This document shows positions 23,378 through 30,646 of a stretch of 64,000 nt of DNA, piece by piece. Made by a program: the position numbers and the translations under genes. Origin of the DNA: Azohydromonas lata NBRC 102462 (lineage in GTDB: Bacteria; Pseudomonadota; Gammaproteobacteria; Burkholderiales; Burkholderiaceae_C); contig NZ_BCTC01000010.1 of assembly GCF_001571085.1 (NCBI RefSeq), positions 32,845 to 96,844 on the forward strand. The letters run 5' to 3'. The notes beneath the pieces were generated by a model. That model ran no database searches. It was given only the letters and a program-made list of their open reading frames with translations, and was not told the origin of the DNA. Numbering within the stretch: the first letter of the stretch is position 1; each line of letters starts with the position of its first letter.

Positions 23378-24065
23378 AGCTCTGACCCCAACACCTTCGC
23401 CGTCCCCGCTGCAGGGCCTGGCCGCCGAGCTCGACGCAGCGCTGCCACAGACACAGTGCACGCGCTGCGGCTACCCCGACTGCCGCGGCTACGCCCAGGC
23501 CATCGCGCAGGGCCTGGCCGACATCGACCGCTGCCCACCCGGCGGCGCCGAAGGCGTGCGCCGGCTCGCAGTCCTCACCGGCCGCCCGGTCAAACCGCTG
23601 GACGCCGCCTGCGGCGCCGAAGTGCCACGCAAGCTGGCCTTCATCGACGAGGCCTGGTGCATCGGCTGCACGTTGTGCATCAAGGCCTGCCCGGTGGACT
23701 GCATTGCCGGCGCCAACAAGCGCATGCACACCGTCATCGAGAACGAGTGCACCGGTTGCGAGCTGTGCGTGAGCGCCTGCCCCGTGGACTGCATCGTGCT
23801 GGAAGACGTCACCACCGCCACCGGCTGGGCCGCCTGGAGCCCTGCGCAGGCCGACCACGCCCGCGCGCGCTACGAGGAGCACCGCCGCCGGCTGGCGCGG
23901 CAGGAGGAGCAGACGCGCGAGCGCCTCATTGCCAAGGCTGAAACCAAGCTCGCCGACCTGCCCGCCCACAGCCGGCACGAAGACCCGCAGGTGCTGGACA
24001 AGAAGCGCGCCGTCATCGAGGCCGCGCTGGCCCGCGCTCGCGCGCAACGCGCGCCGCGGGCATGA
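23370..24065 (+). CDS. rnfB: RnfB-like ferredoxin
   Basis: A 231-residue iron-sulfur protein related to electron transport complex subunit RnfB. An N-terminal Fe-S module ([19 protein letters not shown]) is followed by two 4Fe-4S ferredoxin motifs ([16 protein letters not shown] and [16 protein letters not shown]). A charged coiled segment rich in Arg/Glu ends the protein. It lacks the membrane anchor of classical RnfB, and no other rnf genes are nearby, so its partner is unknown. The GTG start overlaps the phaZ stop by 8 bases. It overlaps nth by an ATGA. Confidence 0.88.
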   Translation: MPEALTPTPSPSPLQGLAAELDAALPQTQCTRCGYPDCRGYAQAIAQGLADIDRCPPGGAEGVRRLAVLTGRPVKPLDAACGAEVPRKLAFIDEAWCIGCTLCIKACPVDCIAGANKRMHTVIENECTGCELCVSACPVDCIVLEDVTTATGWAAWSPAQADHARARYEEHRRRLARQEEQTRERLIAKAETKLADLPAHSRHEDPQVLDKKRAVIEAALARARAQRAPRA

Positions 24066-24721
24066 CGCGGAATACGGGCAGCGCCATGGACGACCAGGCC
24101 GTCGAACGTTTCTTCGCCACGCTGCGCGCCGCCAATCCGCAGCCCACCACCGAGCTGGAGTTCACCAACGTGTTCGAGCTGCTGGCGGCGGTGCTGCTGT
24201 CGGCGCAGTCCACCGACGTGGGCGTGAACAAGGCGACCCGGCGGCTCTTTCCCGTGGCCAACACGCCGCAGCGCATGCTGGCGCTGGGCATAGACGGCAT
24301 CGCCGGCTACATCCGCAGCGTGGGCCTGTACCCGACCAAGGCCAAGAACCTCTGGAACACCAGCCGCATCCTGGTCGAGCAGCATGGCGGGCGTGTGCCG
24401 CGCAGCCGCGAGGCGCTGGAGGCCCTGCCCGGCGTGGGCCGCAAGACGGCCAACGTGGTGCTCAACGTCGCCTTCGGCGAGCCCACCATGGCGGTGGACA
24501 CGCACATCTTCCGCGTGGGCAACCGCACCGGGCTGGCACCCGGGCGCACGCCGCTGGAGGTCGAACAAGGCCTGCTGCGCCGCGTGCCGGCCCCGTACCG
24601 GGTGGACGCCCACCACTGGCTCATCCTGCACGGCCGCTACGTCTGCCAGGCCCGCCGCCCGCTGTGCGAGCGCTGCAGCGTGACCGATTGCTGCGACTGG
24701 TTCCAAAGCAACCGGCCCTGA
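24062..24721 (+). CDS. nth: Endonuclease III
   Basis: A 219-residue DNA glycosylase/AP lyase for oxidised pyrimidines. The helix-hairpin-helix is [19 protein letters not shown] with the catalytic Lys, and the catalytic Asp is in [16 protein letters not shown]. The C-terminal 4Fe-4S loop is C-x6-C-x2-C-x5-C ([17 protein letters not shown]). The ATG overlaps the rnfB stop; a second ATG at 24086 ([10 protein letters not shown]) would also fit the family. rnfB-nth is a common gene pair. Confidence 0.95.
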   Translation: MTRNTGSAMDDQAVERFFATLRAANPQPTTELEFTNVFELLAAVLLSAQSTDVGVNKATRRLFPVANTPQRMLALGIDGIAGYIRSVGLYPTKAKNLWNTSRILVEQHGGRVPRSREALEALPGVGRKTANVVLNVAFGEPTMAVDTHIFRVGNRTGLAPGRTPLEVEQGLLRRVPAPYRVDAHHWLILHGRYVCQARRPLCERCSVTDCCDWFQSNRP

Positions 24722-24765
24722 CGGCGCCCGGCCTACAATCCCGGCCCCACCCTGTCCGCCACGCC

Positions 24766-24975
24766 ATGCCGACCCTGGAAGAACTTGCCGAGCGCATCGA
24801 GCTGCTCGCGCACCGCCACGAGCAGCTCCAGCAAGCCCACGCCGAGCTGCAAAGGCAGCACGCCGAACTGGGCACCGAGCGCGACCAGTTGCGCTCGCGC
24901 CTGAATGCCGCGCGCTCGCGCATAGACGTCCTCATCGAGCGGCTCTCCACCACCGATGCCGCCCGCCAGGGTTGA
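24766..24975 (+). CDS. Small coiled-coil protein, ZapB-like
   Basis: A 69-residue protein that is almost entirely coiled coil (MPTLEELAERIELLAHRHEQ, then QAHAELQRQHAELGTERDQLRSRL), ending in a short helix RIDVLIERLS. The small family found directly upstream of zapA resembles the cell-division protein ZapB and is catalogued as TIGR02449. It ends 8 bases before zapA, suggesting that the two act together at the FtsZ ring. Confidence 0.8.
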   Translation: MPTLEELAERIELLAHRHEQLQQAHAELQRQHAELGTERDQLRSRLNAARSRIDVLIERLSTTDAARQG

Positions 24976-24983
24976 GCCAAGCC

Positions 24984-25322
24984 ATGAAACAGCTCGAAGT
25001 CACCATCCTCGGCCAGAGCTACCTGCTGGGCTGCCCCGAAGGCGGCGAGCAGGCGCTGCAGGCCGCCGTCGCGCAAGTGGACCGCGAAATGACCGCCATA
25101 CGCGACGCCGGCCGCATCAAGGCACGCGAGCGCATCGCCGTGCTGGCCGCGCTCAACCTGGCCTACCAACTGGCCCAACGGCCGGCGGCTGTGCCTGCGC
25201 CCGCCGCCGAAACCGGCGATGCGGCCACCGCCGCGCAAGCCCTGCCCGCGGCGCAATTGCAGGCGCTCATCGCCCGCATAGACCGTGCATTGGGAACGCA
25301 AGAGGCTTCGCGCACGACTTGA
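24984..25322 (+). CDS. zapA: Cell division protein ZapA
   Basis: A 112-residue FtsZ-ring-associated protein that cross-links FtsZ protofilaments. The globular head MKQLEVTILGQSYLLGCPEGGEQALQ is followed by DREMTAIRDAGRIKARERIAVLAALNLAYQL, both typical of ZapA, and a C-terminal helix. The ATG at 24984 is preferred over an upstream TTG that overlaps the preceding gene. It is followed by 6S RNA, a conserved arrangement. Confidence 0.92.
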   Translation: MKQLEVTILGQSYLLGCPEGGEQALQAAVAQVDREMTAIRDAGRIKARERIAVLAALNLAYQLAQRPAAVPAPAAETGDAATAAQALPAAQLQALIARIDRALGTQEASRTT

Positions 25323-25368
25323 CAGGGTTGATGCGCGCACTTCAGCCGCTAAGCGTCGGCCACGGGCG

Positions 25369-25374
25369 TAAAAT
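25369..25374 (+). promoter_or_regulatory. -10 box of the 6S RNA promoter
   Basis: TAAAAT lies seven bases before the predicted 6S RNA 5' end at 25381. The -35 region is not close to consensus. Confidence 0.5.
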
Positions 25375-25380
25375 CCAAAC

Positions 25381-25565
25381 CGTCCGCTGCGTTCGCGTGG
25401 GTTCTATATTTCCTTGAACCGATGCTCTCGCGAGCAAGGGCTTGGAACATCGTTGGACAGGTGAGATCGTCTCGCGTCAGACGAACCCGAAGTCTTACTG
25501 ACCTGGCCCACCTGAATCCCCTGGGTTCAGGAATGCGGCCCACGGCTCGCGGTGGACACCCCCAC
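25381..25565 (+). ncRNA. ssrS: 6S RNA
   Basis: 6S RNA binds sigma-70 RNA polymerase by mimicking an open promoter and represses transcription in stationary phase. The 5' strand (25382-25401, gtccgctgcgttcgcgtggg) can pair with the 3' strand (25539-25557, cccacggctcgcggtggac) using G-U pairs, forming the closing stem. The middle contains ctctcgcgag and gatcgtctcgcgtcagacga hairpins and a large central bubble. The zapA-ssrS order is conserved in proteobacteria. Ends are estimated. Confidence 0.8.
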
Positions 25566-25687
25566 TTCTCTTTGACATCCGTCTTGCCCGCGCGGCGAAC
25601 GGCCCGGCCGGCGGCTTGGGCCGGCTCGGCGCGTTGGAGCCTGCTCGTTCCAGGCCATGGCCGGACGGCCTGGCTTCGTTGGCACCC

Positions 25688-26497
25688 ATGGACCTTTCTC
25701 TCGTGGCCGAGCTGCTGCTGCTGGGCTGCTGCACCGGCTTCCTGGCCGGATTGCTGGGCATTGGCGGCGGCATGCTGCTCGTCCCCTTCCTGAGCTTCAT
25801 CCTGTCGCAGCGCGGCGTGGCGCCGGGCATGTCGGTGAAGATGGCCATCGCCACGTCCATGACCACCATCGTCTTCACCTCGCTGTCCAGCGTGCGCGCG
25901 CACCACAAGCGCGGCGCGGTGCGCTGGCCGCTGGTGCGCAACATGGCGCCGGGCATCGTGCTGGGCGGCCTGGTGGCCGGGGCCGGGGCCTTTGCCCTGG
26001 TCAAGGGACAGGCGCTGGCGCTGTTCTTCGCCGCCTTCGTCGCCTTCTCGGCCACGCAGATGCTGCGCGCCCGCGCTCCGCACCCGGACCGCGACATGCC
26101 CGGCCGCCTGGGCCAGGCCGCCGCAGGCAGCGGGATCGGTTTTCTCTCCGGCCTGGTGGGCGCGGGCGGCGGCTTCGTCTCCGTGCCCTTCATGACCCGC
26201 TGCAACGTGCCCATCCACCACGCGGTGGCCACCAGCGCGGCGCTGGGCTTTCCCATCGCCCTGGCCAACACCGTGGGCTACCTGGTGGGCGGCATGGGCC
26301 TCACGCCGGCCCTGCCCGGCGCACTGGGCTACCTCTACCTGCCCGCGCTGGGCGTAGTGGCGGCCGCCAGCGTGACGCTGGCCCCCGTGGGTGCGCGCGC
26401 CGCGCATGCCCTGGACGTCAAGCAGCTCAAGCGCGCCTTCGCCTTCCTGCTCTACGCGCTGGCCGCCTACATGCTCTACAAGGGCCTCAACAGCTGA
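25688..26497 (+). CDS. TauE/SafE family sulfite/organosulfonate exporter-like permease
   Basis: A 269-residue membrane protein with about eight helices in two similar halves. The first half has GFLAGLLGIGGGMLLVPFLS and the second GFLSGLVGAGGGFVSVPFM, the doubled glycine-rich motif of the TauE/SafE family. Family members export sulfite, sulfoacetate or related anions; the substrate is not readable here. The start at 25688 gives the first helix directly and the 24 upstream codons are not family-like. The gene stands alone after 6S RNA, and I see no clear link to the nitrate genes. Confidence 0.88.
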   Translation: MDLSLVAELLLLGCCTGFLAGLLGIGGGMLLVPFLSFILSQRGVAPGMSVKMAIATSMTTIVFTSLSSVRAHHKRGAVRWPLVRNMAPGIVLGGLVAGAGAFALVKGQALALFFAAFVAFSATQMLRARAPHPDRDMPGRLGQAAAGSGIGFLSGLVGAGGGFVSVPFMTRCNVPIHHAVATSAALGFPIALANTVGYLVGGMGLTPALPGALGYLYLPALGVVAAASVTLAPVGARAAHALDVKQLKRAFAFLLYALAAYMLYKGLNS

Positions 26498-26635
26498 AGC
26501 CCCGCGGCCTGCCTCGCCGATCCGGGGCCATGGCCGCAAGCGCTTCCAAGCGAAGATTCGCGCCGGACGGCTGAGGCCCGCAGGCCACGCCCTCACGGCC
26601 GCACCGCCCTGGCGCCCATCGGGCGCGGCGGGCTT

Positions 26636-27688
26636 TCAGGACTGCAGCACCGGGAAAGGCACGCGCGCCAGCGCCGCCTGGTCGCCCCCGCGCTGCTGCG
26701 CCTGGGCCAAGGCGGCTTCGCAGGCCGATTGCAGCTCCGTCAACTCCGCGGCGATGTGCGGACAGCCCGCCACGCCCATGGACACCGTGAAGCGCAGCTC
26801 CCGCCCGCCGGAGACCACGATCTGCGCGGCGCACTCGCGCCGCAGCTGCTCCATGCGGCCATAGGCCAACGCCATCCCGACGTTGGCCATGAGCACGGCA
26901 AAGCGCTGGCCGCCCAAGTGGCAGGTCGAATCCGTGGCCCGGGTGTTGGCACGCAGCAGCCGCGCCAGCGTCGCGCGCACGCTGGCTTGGGCGGCCTCGT
27001 CCCAGGCCGGCCCCGCAGGCGCGTCCAGCGCAACCCACACCAGCGCGAACTCGCGGCTCTCCTGCACCGACAGCAGCAGCGCGCGGCGCAACTGCTCATC
27101 GAAGAACTCGCGCAGGTGCAGCCCCGTGGCGCGGTCCAGCGGGCTGCCGTCGCCACCCTGGCGGTCGAGCTGCTCGTTGAGCAGCCGCTGCTGCTGCTCC
27201 ATCTGCTGCAGCAGCTCGCGCACGCGCTGCTGCTCGCGCCGCTGCGGCGCCAGGTCGCTCCAGAGGCTGCACAGCACCCGGCGGCCGTCGGCCAGCAGCC
27301 GCAGCTCGCGCCAGACGCTGTACTCGTGCAGCGCGCCGCGCCATTCGAAGCGGTGCTCGCTTTGCAGCGGCTTGTCCGGCGGCAACTGCAGCGCGTGCTG
27401 CTCGGCCGCGCGCAGCGGCGCGGGCCAGGGCGTGGACAGGGCCGCGTCGCCCTGGGTGCGCAGTGCGGCCACGTCGCATTGCAGCCATTGCGCCATGGCG
27501 TCGTTGACGTGCACATAGGCGCCCGTGGCCGCGTCCTTGACCGCCAGCAACGTGCCCTGCCGCGCCAGCCAGGCCGGCAACACGTGGCCCAACAGGCCGG
27601 CCAGATGCGGGTCGTCCGGCGAGGTGGAGCCGCCCTGTGCCGCGCCGGGTGAGGATGTCGAAGTCATGGATGTGAGCTGCTCCGCCAT
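26636..27688 (-). CDS. PAS protein with degenerate GGDEF domain
   Basis: A 350-residue cytoplasmic protein. A PAS-like sensor (about 30-148: LLAVKDAATGAYVHVNDAMAQW, then RREQQR) is followed by a Gln/Leu-rich coiled coil (146-178) and a GGDEF-like domain (about 183-340). The signature is GGQRF at 259-263 instead of GGDEF, losing the metal-binding and catalytic acidic residues. DRATGLHLREFFDE replaces the usual substrate-binding DxLTGLxNR segment. It is therefore unlikely to make cyclic di-GMP and may bind a ligand or partner. It starts 15 bases after the ANTAR-PilJ gene, so the two are probably co-transcribed. Confidence 0.8.
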   Translation of the reverse strand: MAEQLTSMTSTSSPGAAQGGSTSPDDPHLAGLLGHVLPAWLARQGTLLAVKDAATGAYVHVNDAMAQWLQCDVAALRTQGDAALSTPWPAPLRAAEQHALQLPPDKPLQSEHRFEWRGALHEYSVWRELRLLADGRRVLCSLWSDLAPQRREQQRVRELLQQMEQQQRLLNEQLDRQGGDGSPLDRATGLHLREFFDEQLRRALLLSVQESREFALVWVALDAPAGPAWDEAAQASVRATLARLLRANTRATDSTCHLGGQRFAVLMANVGMALAYGRMEQLRRECAAQIVVSGGRELRFTVSMGVAGCPHIAAELTELQSACEAALAQAQQRGGDQAALARVPFPVLQS

Positions 27689-27703
27689 GTCAGTCCAGGA
27701 AGA

Positions 27704-28981
27704 TCAGTCGAAGAGCATTTGTGCGCTGCGCTCGTAGTCGCCGGTGAGATCCTCGAAGCATGCCAGCAGCGCCTCGGCCGACAGTGCCAGTTGCCGGCGG
27801 CCGGTTTCGTGTCCGGCCTCGCGCACGCCCTGCTGCATGCGCTGCCACTCGCGCGCCGCGGCATCCAGCGCGATGCGTATGGCCGGCGAGCTCAAGGGCA
27901 ATTGCTGCAGGCGCTGCAGCGCCTGGTCGAAGTCGCGTGCCGTGGCCGCGGCCAGCGACAGCGCCTGCGCGCCCTCCGGCGTGGCCAGCAGCGCGCCCAT
28001 GAGCACCTGCTTGAGCAGCCGCTGGCCCAGCATGCGCTGGCGCCCGGACAAATTGACGGCGGAAAGCGTCTGCAGCGCGCTGCCGCCTTCCAGCGCACGC
28101 GTGAGCCGCTCGGCGGCCACCAGGAGCGCCTCGGCACACTGGTCCAGGCCGGCCAGCGCCTCCAGCCGCGAGGCACCGTCCAGCGCCTGCTCCAGCGCGG
28201 CCCAAGCGGACTGCAGCGGCTGCAGCAGGTCGCCCAAGGTGGCAGCCGACAGCGTGCGCGAGAGGTGGTCCAGGTTGCGTTGCGCCTGCCTGCGCGCGGT
28301 GGCCTGCAGGGCCGGGGCATCCACGTCCGGCGCAGGTGCCAGGCGCAGCGCCTGCAACGCCACCAGGCGCTGCGAGAGCATGCGCAGTTGACCGCTGCGG
28401 TTGAGCGCCTCGGCATCGCGCGCGGCGTCTATGAGCTGCTGCGACAGCCGGCCCACGCGCAGCTTGCCCTGCATGGCCGCGCCGCGCAGGCGGCGGAAGG
28501 CTTCGTCCTCCGACAGGCCGTGCGAGCGCATCAGGATGCCCTTGGCGCGGTCCACCAGCTTGCGCTCCTCCAGCCGCTGGTGGGCATCGTCGCGCTCGGC
28601 GCGCAGACGTTGCTCGTGCTCGAAGCGGGCGCGCGTGAGCTGCAGCAGCGGCCGCAGCCGCGTGGGCGCATAGCCGTGCACCACCCAGCCCGCCACGCCC
28701 AGCTCCAGCGCGCGCTGCGCGCCCTCGGCGCCGGCATCAGCGGTGAACACCAGCACCGGCATGGGTTGCGTGCGCGACAACAGCTCCAGCGCGTCGAACA
28801 GCCCCGCCTCCGCCGGGCTGGGCTCCCAGCACACGACCACGTCGGGTGCACAGCGCAGGGCCTGCTGCACCAGCTTGTCGCATTCGCAGGCACCAAGGAC
28901 GTGAATGCCGGCGGCCTGGAGCTCATCGGACAACGGTGGCGCGCCGCTGCCGGGCGAGGTGATGACGAGTGCTGAAGTCAT
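27704..28981 (-). CDS. ANTAR antitermination protein fused to PilJ/NarX-type sensor segments
   Basis: A 425-residue regulator. Residues 1-120 form a receiver-like domain in which the phosphorylation site reads VVVCWEPS (48-55), with Cys-Trp where Asp is expected, and the acidic N-terminal pair is missing. The ANTAR domain follows (about 137-190: EERKLVDRAKGILMRSHGL). The C-terminal half has two helical repeats carrying SGQLRMLSQRL (196-206) and SGRQRMLGQRL (312-322). These resemble the P-box of NarX/PilJ-type nitrate sensors. Function is inferred as direct nitrate or nitrite sensing that releases ANTAR binding, comparable to Klebsiella NasR. It is divergent from the MFS nitrate transporter. 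Confidence 0.85.
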   Translation of the reverse strand: MTSALVITSPGSGAPPLSDELQAAGIHVLGACECDKLVQQALRCAPDVVVCWEPSPAEAGLFDALELLSRTQPMPVLVFTADAGAEGAQRALELGVAGWVVHGYAPTRLRPLLQLTRARFEHEQRLRAERDDAHQRLEERKLVDRAKGILMRSHGLSEDEAFRRLRGAAMQGKLRVGRLSQQLIDAARDAEALNRSGQLRMLSQRLVALQALRLAPAPDVDAPALQATARRQAQRNLDHLSRTLSAATLGDLLQPLQSAWAALEQALDGASRLEALAGLDQCAEALLVAAERLTRALEGGSALQTLSAVNLSGRQRMLGQRLLKQVLMGALLATPEGAQALSLAAATARDFDQALQRLQQLPLSSPAIRIALDAAAREWQRMQQGVREAGHETGRRQLALSAEALLACFEDLTGDYERSAQMLFD

Positions 28982-29097
28982 GAAGCGGGCCGCTCGCGTC
29001 GGCCTGGGCACTAGAGGGGAAACGGCTGCCGCGATGAGGGTGGCGGCATTGGGAGCGCAAGCATAGAGCAGCCCATGGGCCGCCCAGGAACCAAGGG

Positions 29098-29114
29098 TTG
29101 GCACGGATGGTGCA
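29098..29114 (+). promoter_or_regulatory. Sigma-54 promoter of the MFS nitrate transporter
   Basis: TTGGCACGGATGGTGCA matches the sigma-54 consensus YTGGCACG-N4-TTGCW with one mismatch. GG (29100-29101) and GC (29112-29113) are exactly 10 bases apart. The predicted start is near 29125. The gap 28982-29318 also contains the leader RNA described below and the divergent promoter of the ANTAR-PilJ gene, which I cannot place. Confidence 0.8.
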
Positions 29115-29123
29115 GTACTGCAC
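29110..29123. repeat. 14-bp perfect palindrome over the -12 element
   Basis: GTGCAGTACTGCAC is a perfect inverted repeat that begins inside the sigma-54 -12 region and ends two bases before the predicted transcription start. A dimeric regulator bound here would block the promoter. Confidence 0.6.
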
Positions 29124-29124
29124 G

Positions 29125-29190
29125 CGGGTGCACCGCAGCACCCGGACCGCCGGCCTCGCACGCCCGGTCCTGGCCACAGCGTCGTGACCA
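29125..29190 (+). promoter_or_regulatory. Candidate ANTAR RNA target in the MFS transporter leader
   Basis: Hairpin 1 (29125-29144) has stem CGGGTGC/GCACCCG with loop ACCGCA. Hairpin 2 (29171-29190) has stem TGGCCAC/GTGACCA with one C-A mismatch and loop AGCGTC. Both loops are six bases with A at 1 and G at 4. A third hairpin (GGACCG/CGGTCC, 29144-29170) lies between them, making the linker longer than in the nrtA leader. Hairpin 1 starts at the predicted transcription start. Confidence 0.65.
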
Positions 29191-29205
29191 AAACATGTGC
29201 CTCCT

Positions 29206-29230
29206 GCCCGCGTCCACAGCGGGCGCTTTG
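29206..29230 (+). terminator. Weak terminator-like hairpin upstream of the MFS transporter
   Basis: GCCCGC (29206-29211) pairs with GCGGGC (29219-29224), followed by GCTTTG. The T-tract is short, so attenuation here would be leaky or would depend on another factor. Its place after the ANTAR-like hairpins parallels the nrtA leader. Confidence 0.4.
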
Positions 29231-29251
29231 CCGTACCTCCGGAGAAGCCAC

Positions 29252-29305
29252 ATGAGAACGCTGTCGTTGCCCGCCTTCCCTTTCCTTCCCTTCCTGCGCG
29301 CCTGA
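29252..29305 (+). CDS. Possible 17-residue leader peptide
   Basis: A short frame encoding MRTLSLPAFPFLPFLRA, rich in Pro, Phe and Leu. It is preceded by CCGGAGAAGCCAC, a better Shine-Dalgarno sequence than that of the transporter itself. It ends 13 bases before the transporter ATG in a different frame. It could couple translation of the transporter or act as a leader peptide. It may also be chance; no homologue is known to me. Confidence 0.35.
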   Translation: MRTLSLPAFPFLPFLRA

Positions 29306-29318
29306 GCGCCCCGCCACG

Positions 29319-30596
29319 ATGTCGAGCTTCAAAACCTTCGCCCGTGCCGGGCACTGGCCCACGCTGGCCGCTTCCTTCCTTTACTTCGATTTCTGCTTCG
29401 CCGTGTGGGTGCTCAACGGCGCCATGGGCCCCTTCATCAGCGAGGCCTACGGGCTGTCGGCTGCGCAAAAGGGCTTCATGGTGTCGGTGCCCATCCTGGC
29501 CGGGGCGCTGATGCGCTTTCCACTGGGCGTGCTGTCGCAGTACATCGGCCGCAAGAACGCGGCGATGGTGGAGATGTCGCTGATCATCGCGGCGCTGCTG
29601 TTCGGTTTCCTGTTCGTTGACAGCTACAACGGCGTGTTGGCCATGGGCGTGCTGCTGGGCATCGCCGGCGCCAGCTTCGGCGTGGCGCTGAGCCTGGGCA
29701 GCGGCTGGTTCCCGCCCAAGTACAAGGGCCTGGCCATGGGCATCGCCGGCGCGGGCAACTCCGGCACGGTGCTGGCCGTGCTGTTTGCGCCGCCGCTGGC
29801 CATGAAGTACGGCTGGCAGACGGTGTACGGCCTGGCCGCGGCCACCATGCTGCTGCCGCTGGCGGTGATGTGGTTGGCCGCCAAGGAGCCGCCCGACCGC
29901 GAGCACCAGACCTTCCGCGAGCACATCAGCTGCCTGTTCGAGAAGGACGGCTGGGCCTTCAGCCTGATCTACGTCGTGACCTTCGGCGGCTTCATCGGCC
30001 TGGCCAGCTTCCTGCCCACCTACTTCTACGACCAGTTCAAGGTCACCAAGGTCGAGGCCGGCCAGCTCACCATGCTGGCCACGCTGATGGGCTCGGCCGT
30101 GCGCGTGCTCGGCGGCTGGATCTCCGACCGCATCGGCGGCGTCAACACCCTCTCCGGCGTGCTGCTGCTGGTGGCCGCCACGCTCACGGCCTGCGGCTTC
30201 GCGGGCACCTCGCTGGCCAGCACCACGCTGCTGTTCATGCTGTGCTTTGCCGCGCTGGGCGCGGGCAACGGCGCGCTGTTCCAGCTCGTTCCGCTGCGCT
30301 GGCCGCTCACCACGGCCGTGGCCGGCTCCATGATCGGCGAGGTCGGCGCCCTGGGCGGCGGCTTCCTGCCCAACGCCATGGGCCTGTCCAAGGAGTACCT
30401 GGGCAGCTACTTGGGCGGCTTCCTGGCCTTCACGGTGCTGGCGCTGCTGATGCTGGGCATGCTGCGCGTCGTGCAGATCCGCTGGACCCGCACTTGGGCC
30501 GAAAAGGGCGGCCGCGCCCGCCCCGCCACGCCCGGCCAAGCCGAGTCGGCCGCGCCGCGCGTCACCCGCGTGTCCACCAGCCGCCGCCGCGCCTGA
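29319..30596 (+). CDS. MFS nitrate/nitrite transporter (NarK/NasA family)
   Basis: A 425-residue major facilitator with about twelve membrane helices. Nitrate-porter signatures are present: GLPxx-type SLGSGWFPPKYKGLAMGIAGAGNSGTVLA in the first half and a second glycine-rich motif GAGNGALFQLVPLRWP in the second half, with an Arg in helix 2 (ALMRFPLGVLSQYIGRKNA). It imports nitrate for assimilation. The N-terminus has only a short cytoplasmic lead. The adjacent regulators and nirBD-nasA downstream support this role. Confidence 0.92.
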   Translation: MSSFKTFARAGHWPTLAASFLYFDFCFAVWVLNGAMGPFISEAYGLSAAQKGFMVSVPILAGALMRFPLGVLSQYIGRKNAAMVEMSLIIAALLFGFLFVDSYNGVLAMGVLLGIAGASFGVALSLGSGWFPPKYKGLAMGIAGAGNSGTVLAVLFAPPLAMKYGWQTVYGLAAATMLLPLAVMWLAAKEPPDREHQTFREHISCLFEKDGWAFSLIYVVTFGGFIGLASFLPTYFYDQFKVTKVEAGQLTMLATLMGSAVRVLGGWISDRIGGVNTLSGVLLLVAATLTACGFAGTSLASTTLLFMLCFAALGAGNGALFQLVPLRWPLTTAVAGSMIGEVGALGGGFLPNAMGLSKEYLGSYLGGFLAFTVLALLMLGMLRVVQIRWTRTWAEKGGRARPATPGQAESAAPRVTRVSTSRRRA

Positions 30597-30646
30597 AGCG
30601 CCCCGCGCCGCACGACGAGCACCCCGGGAGCGCAGTCATGGCCACG

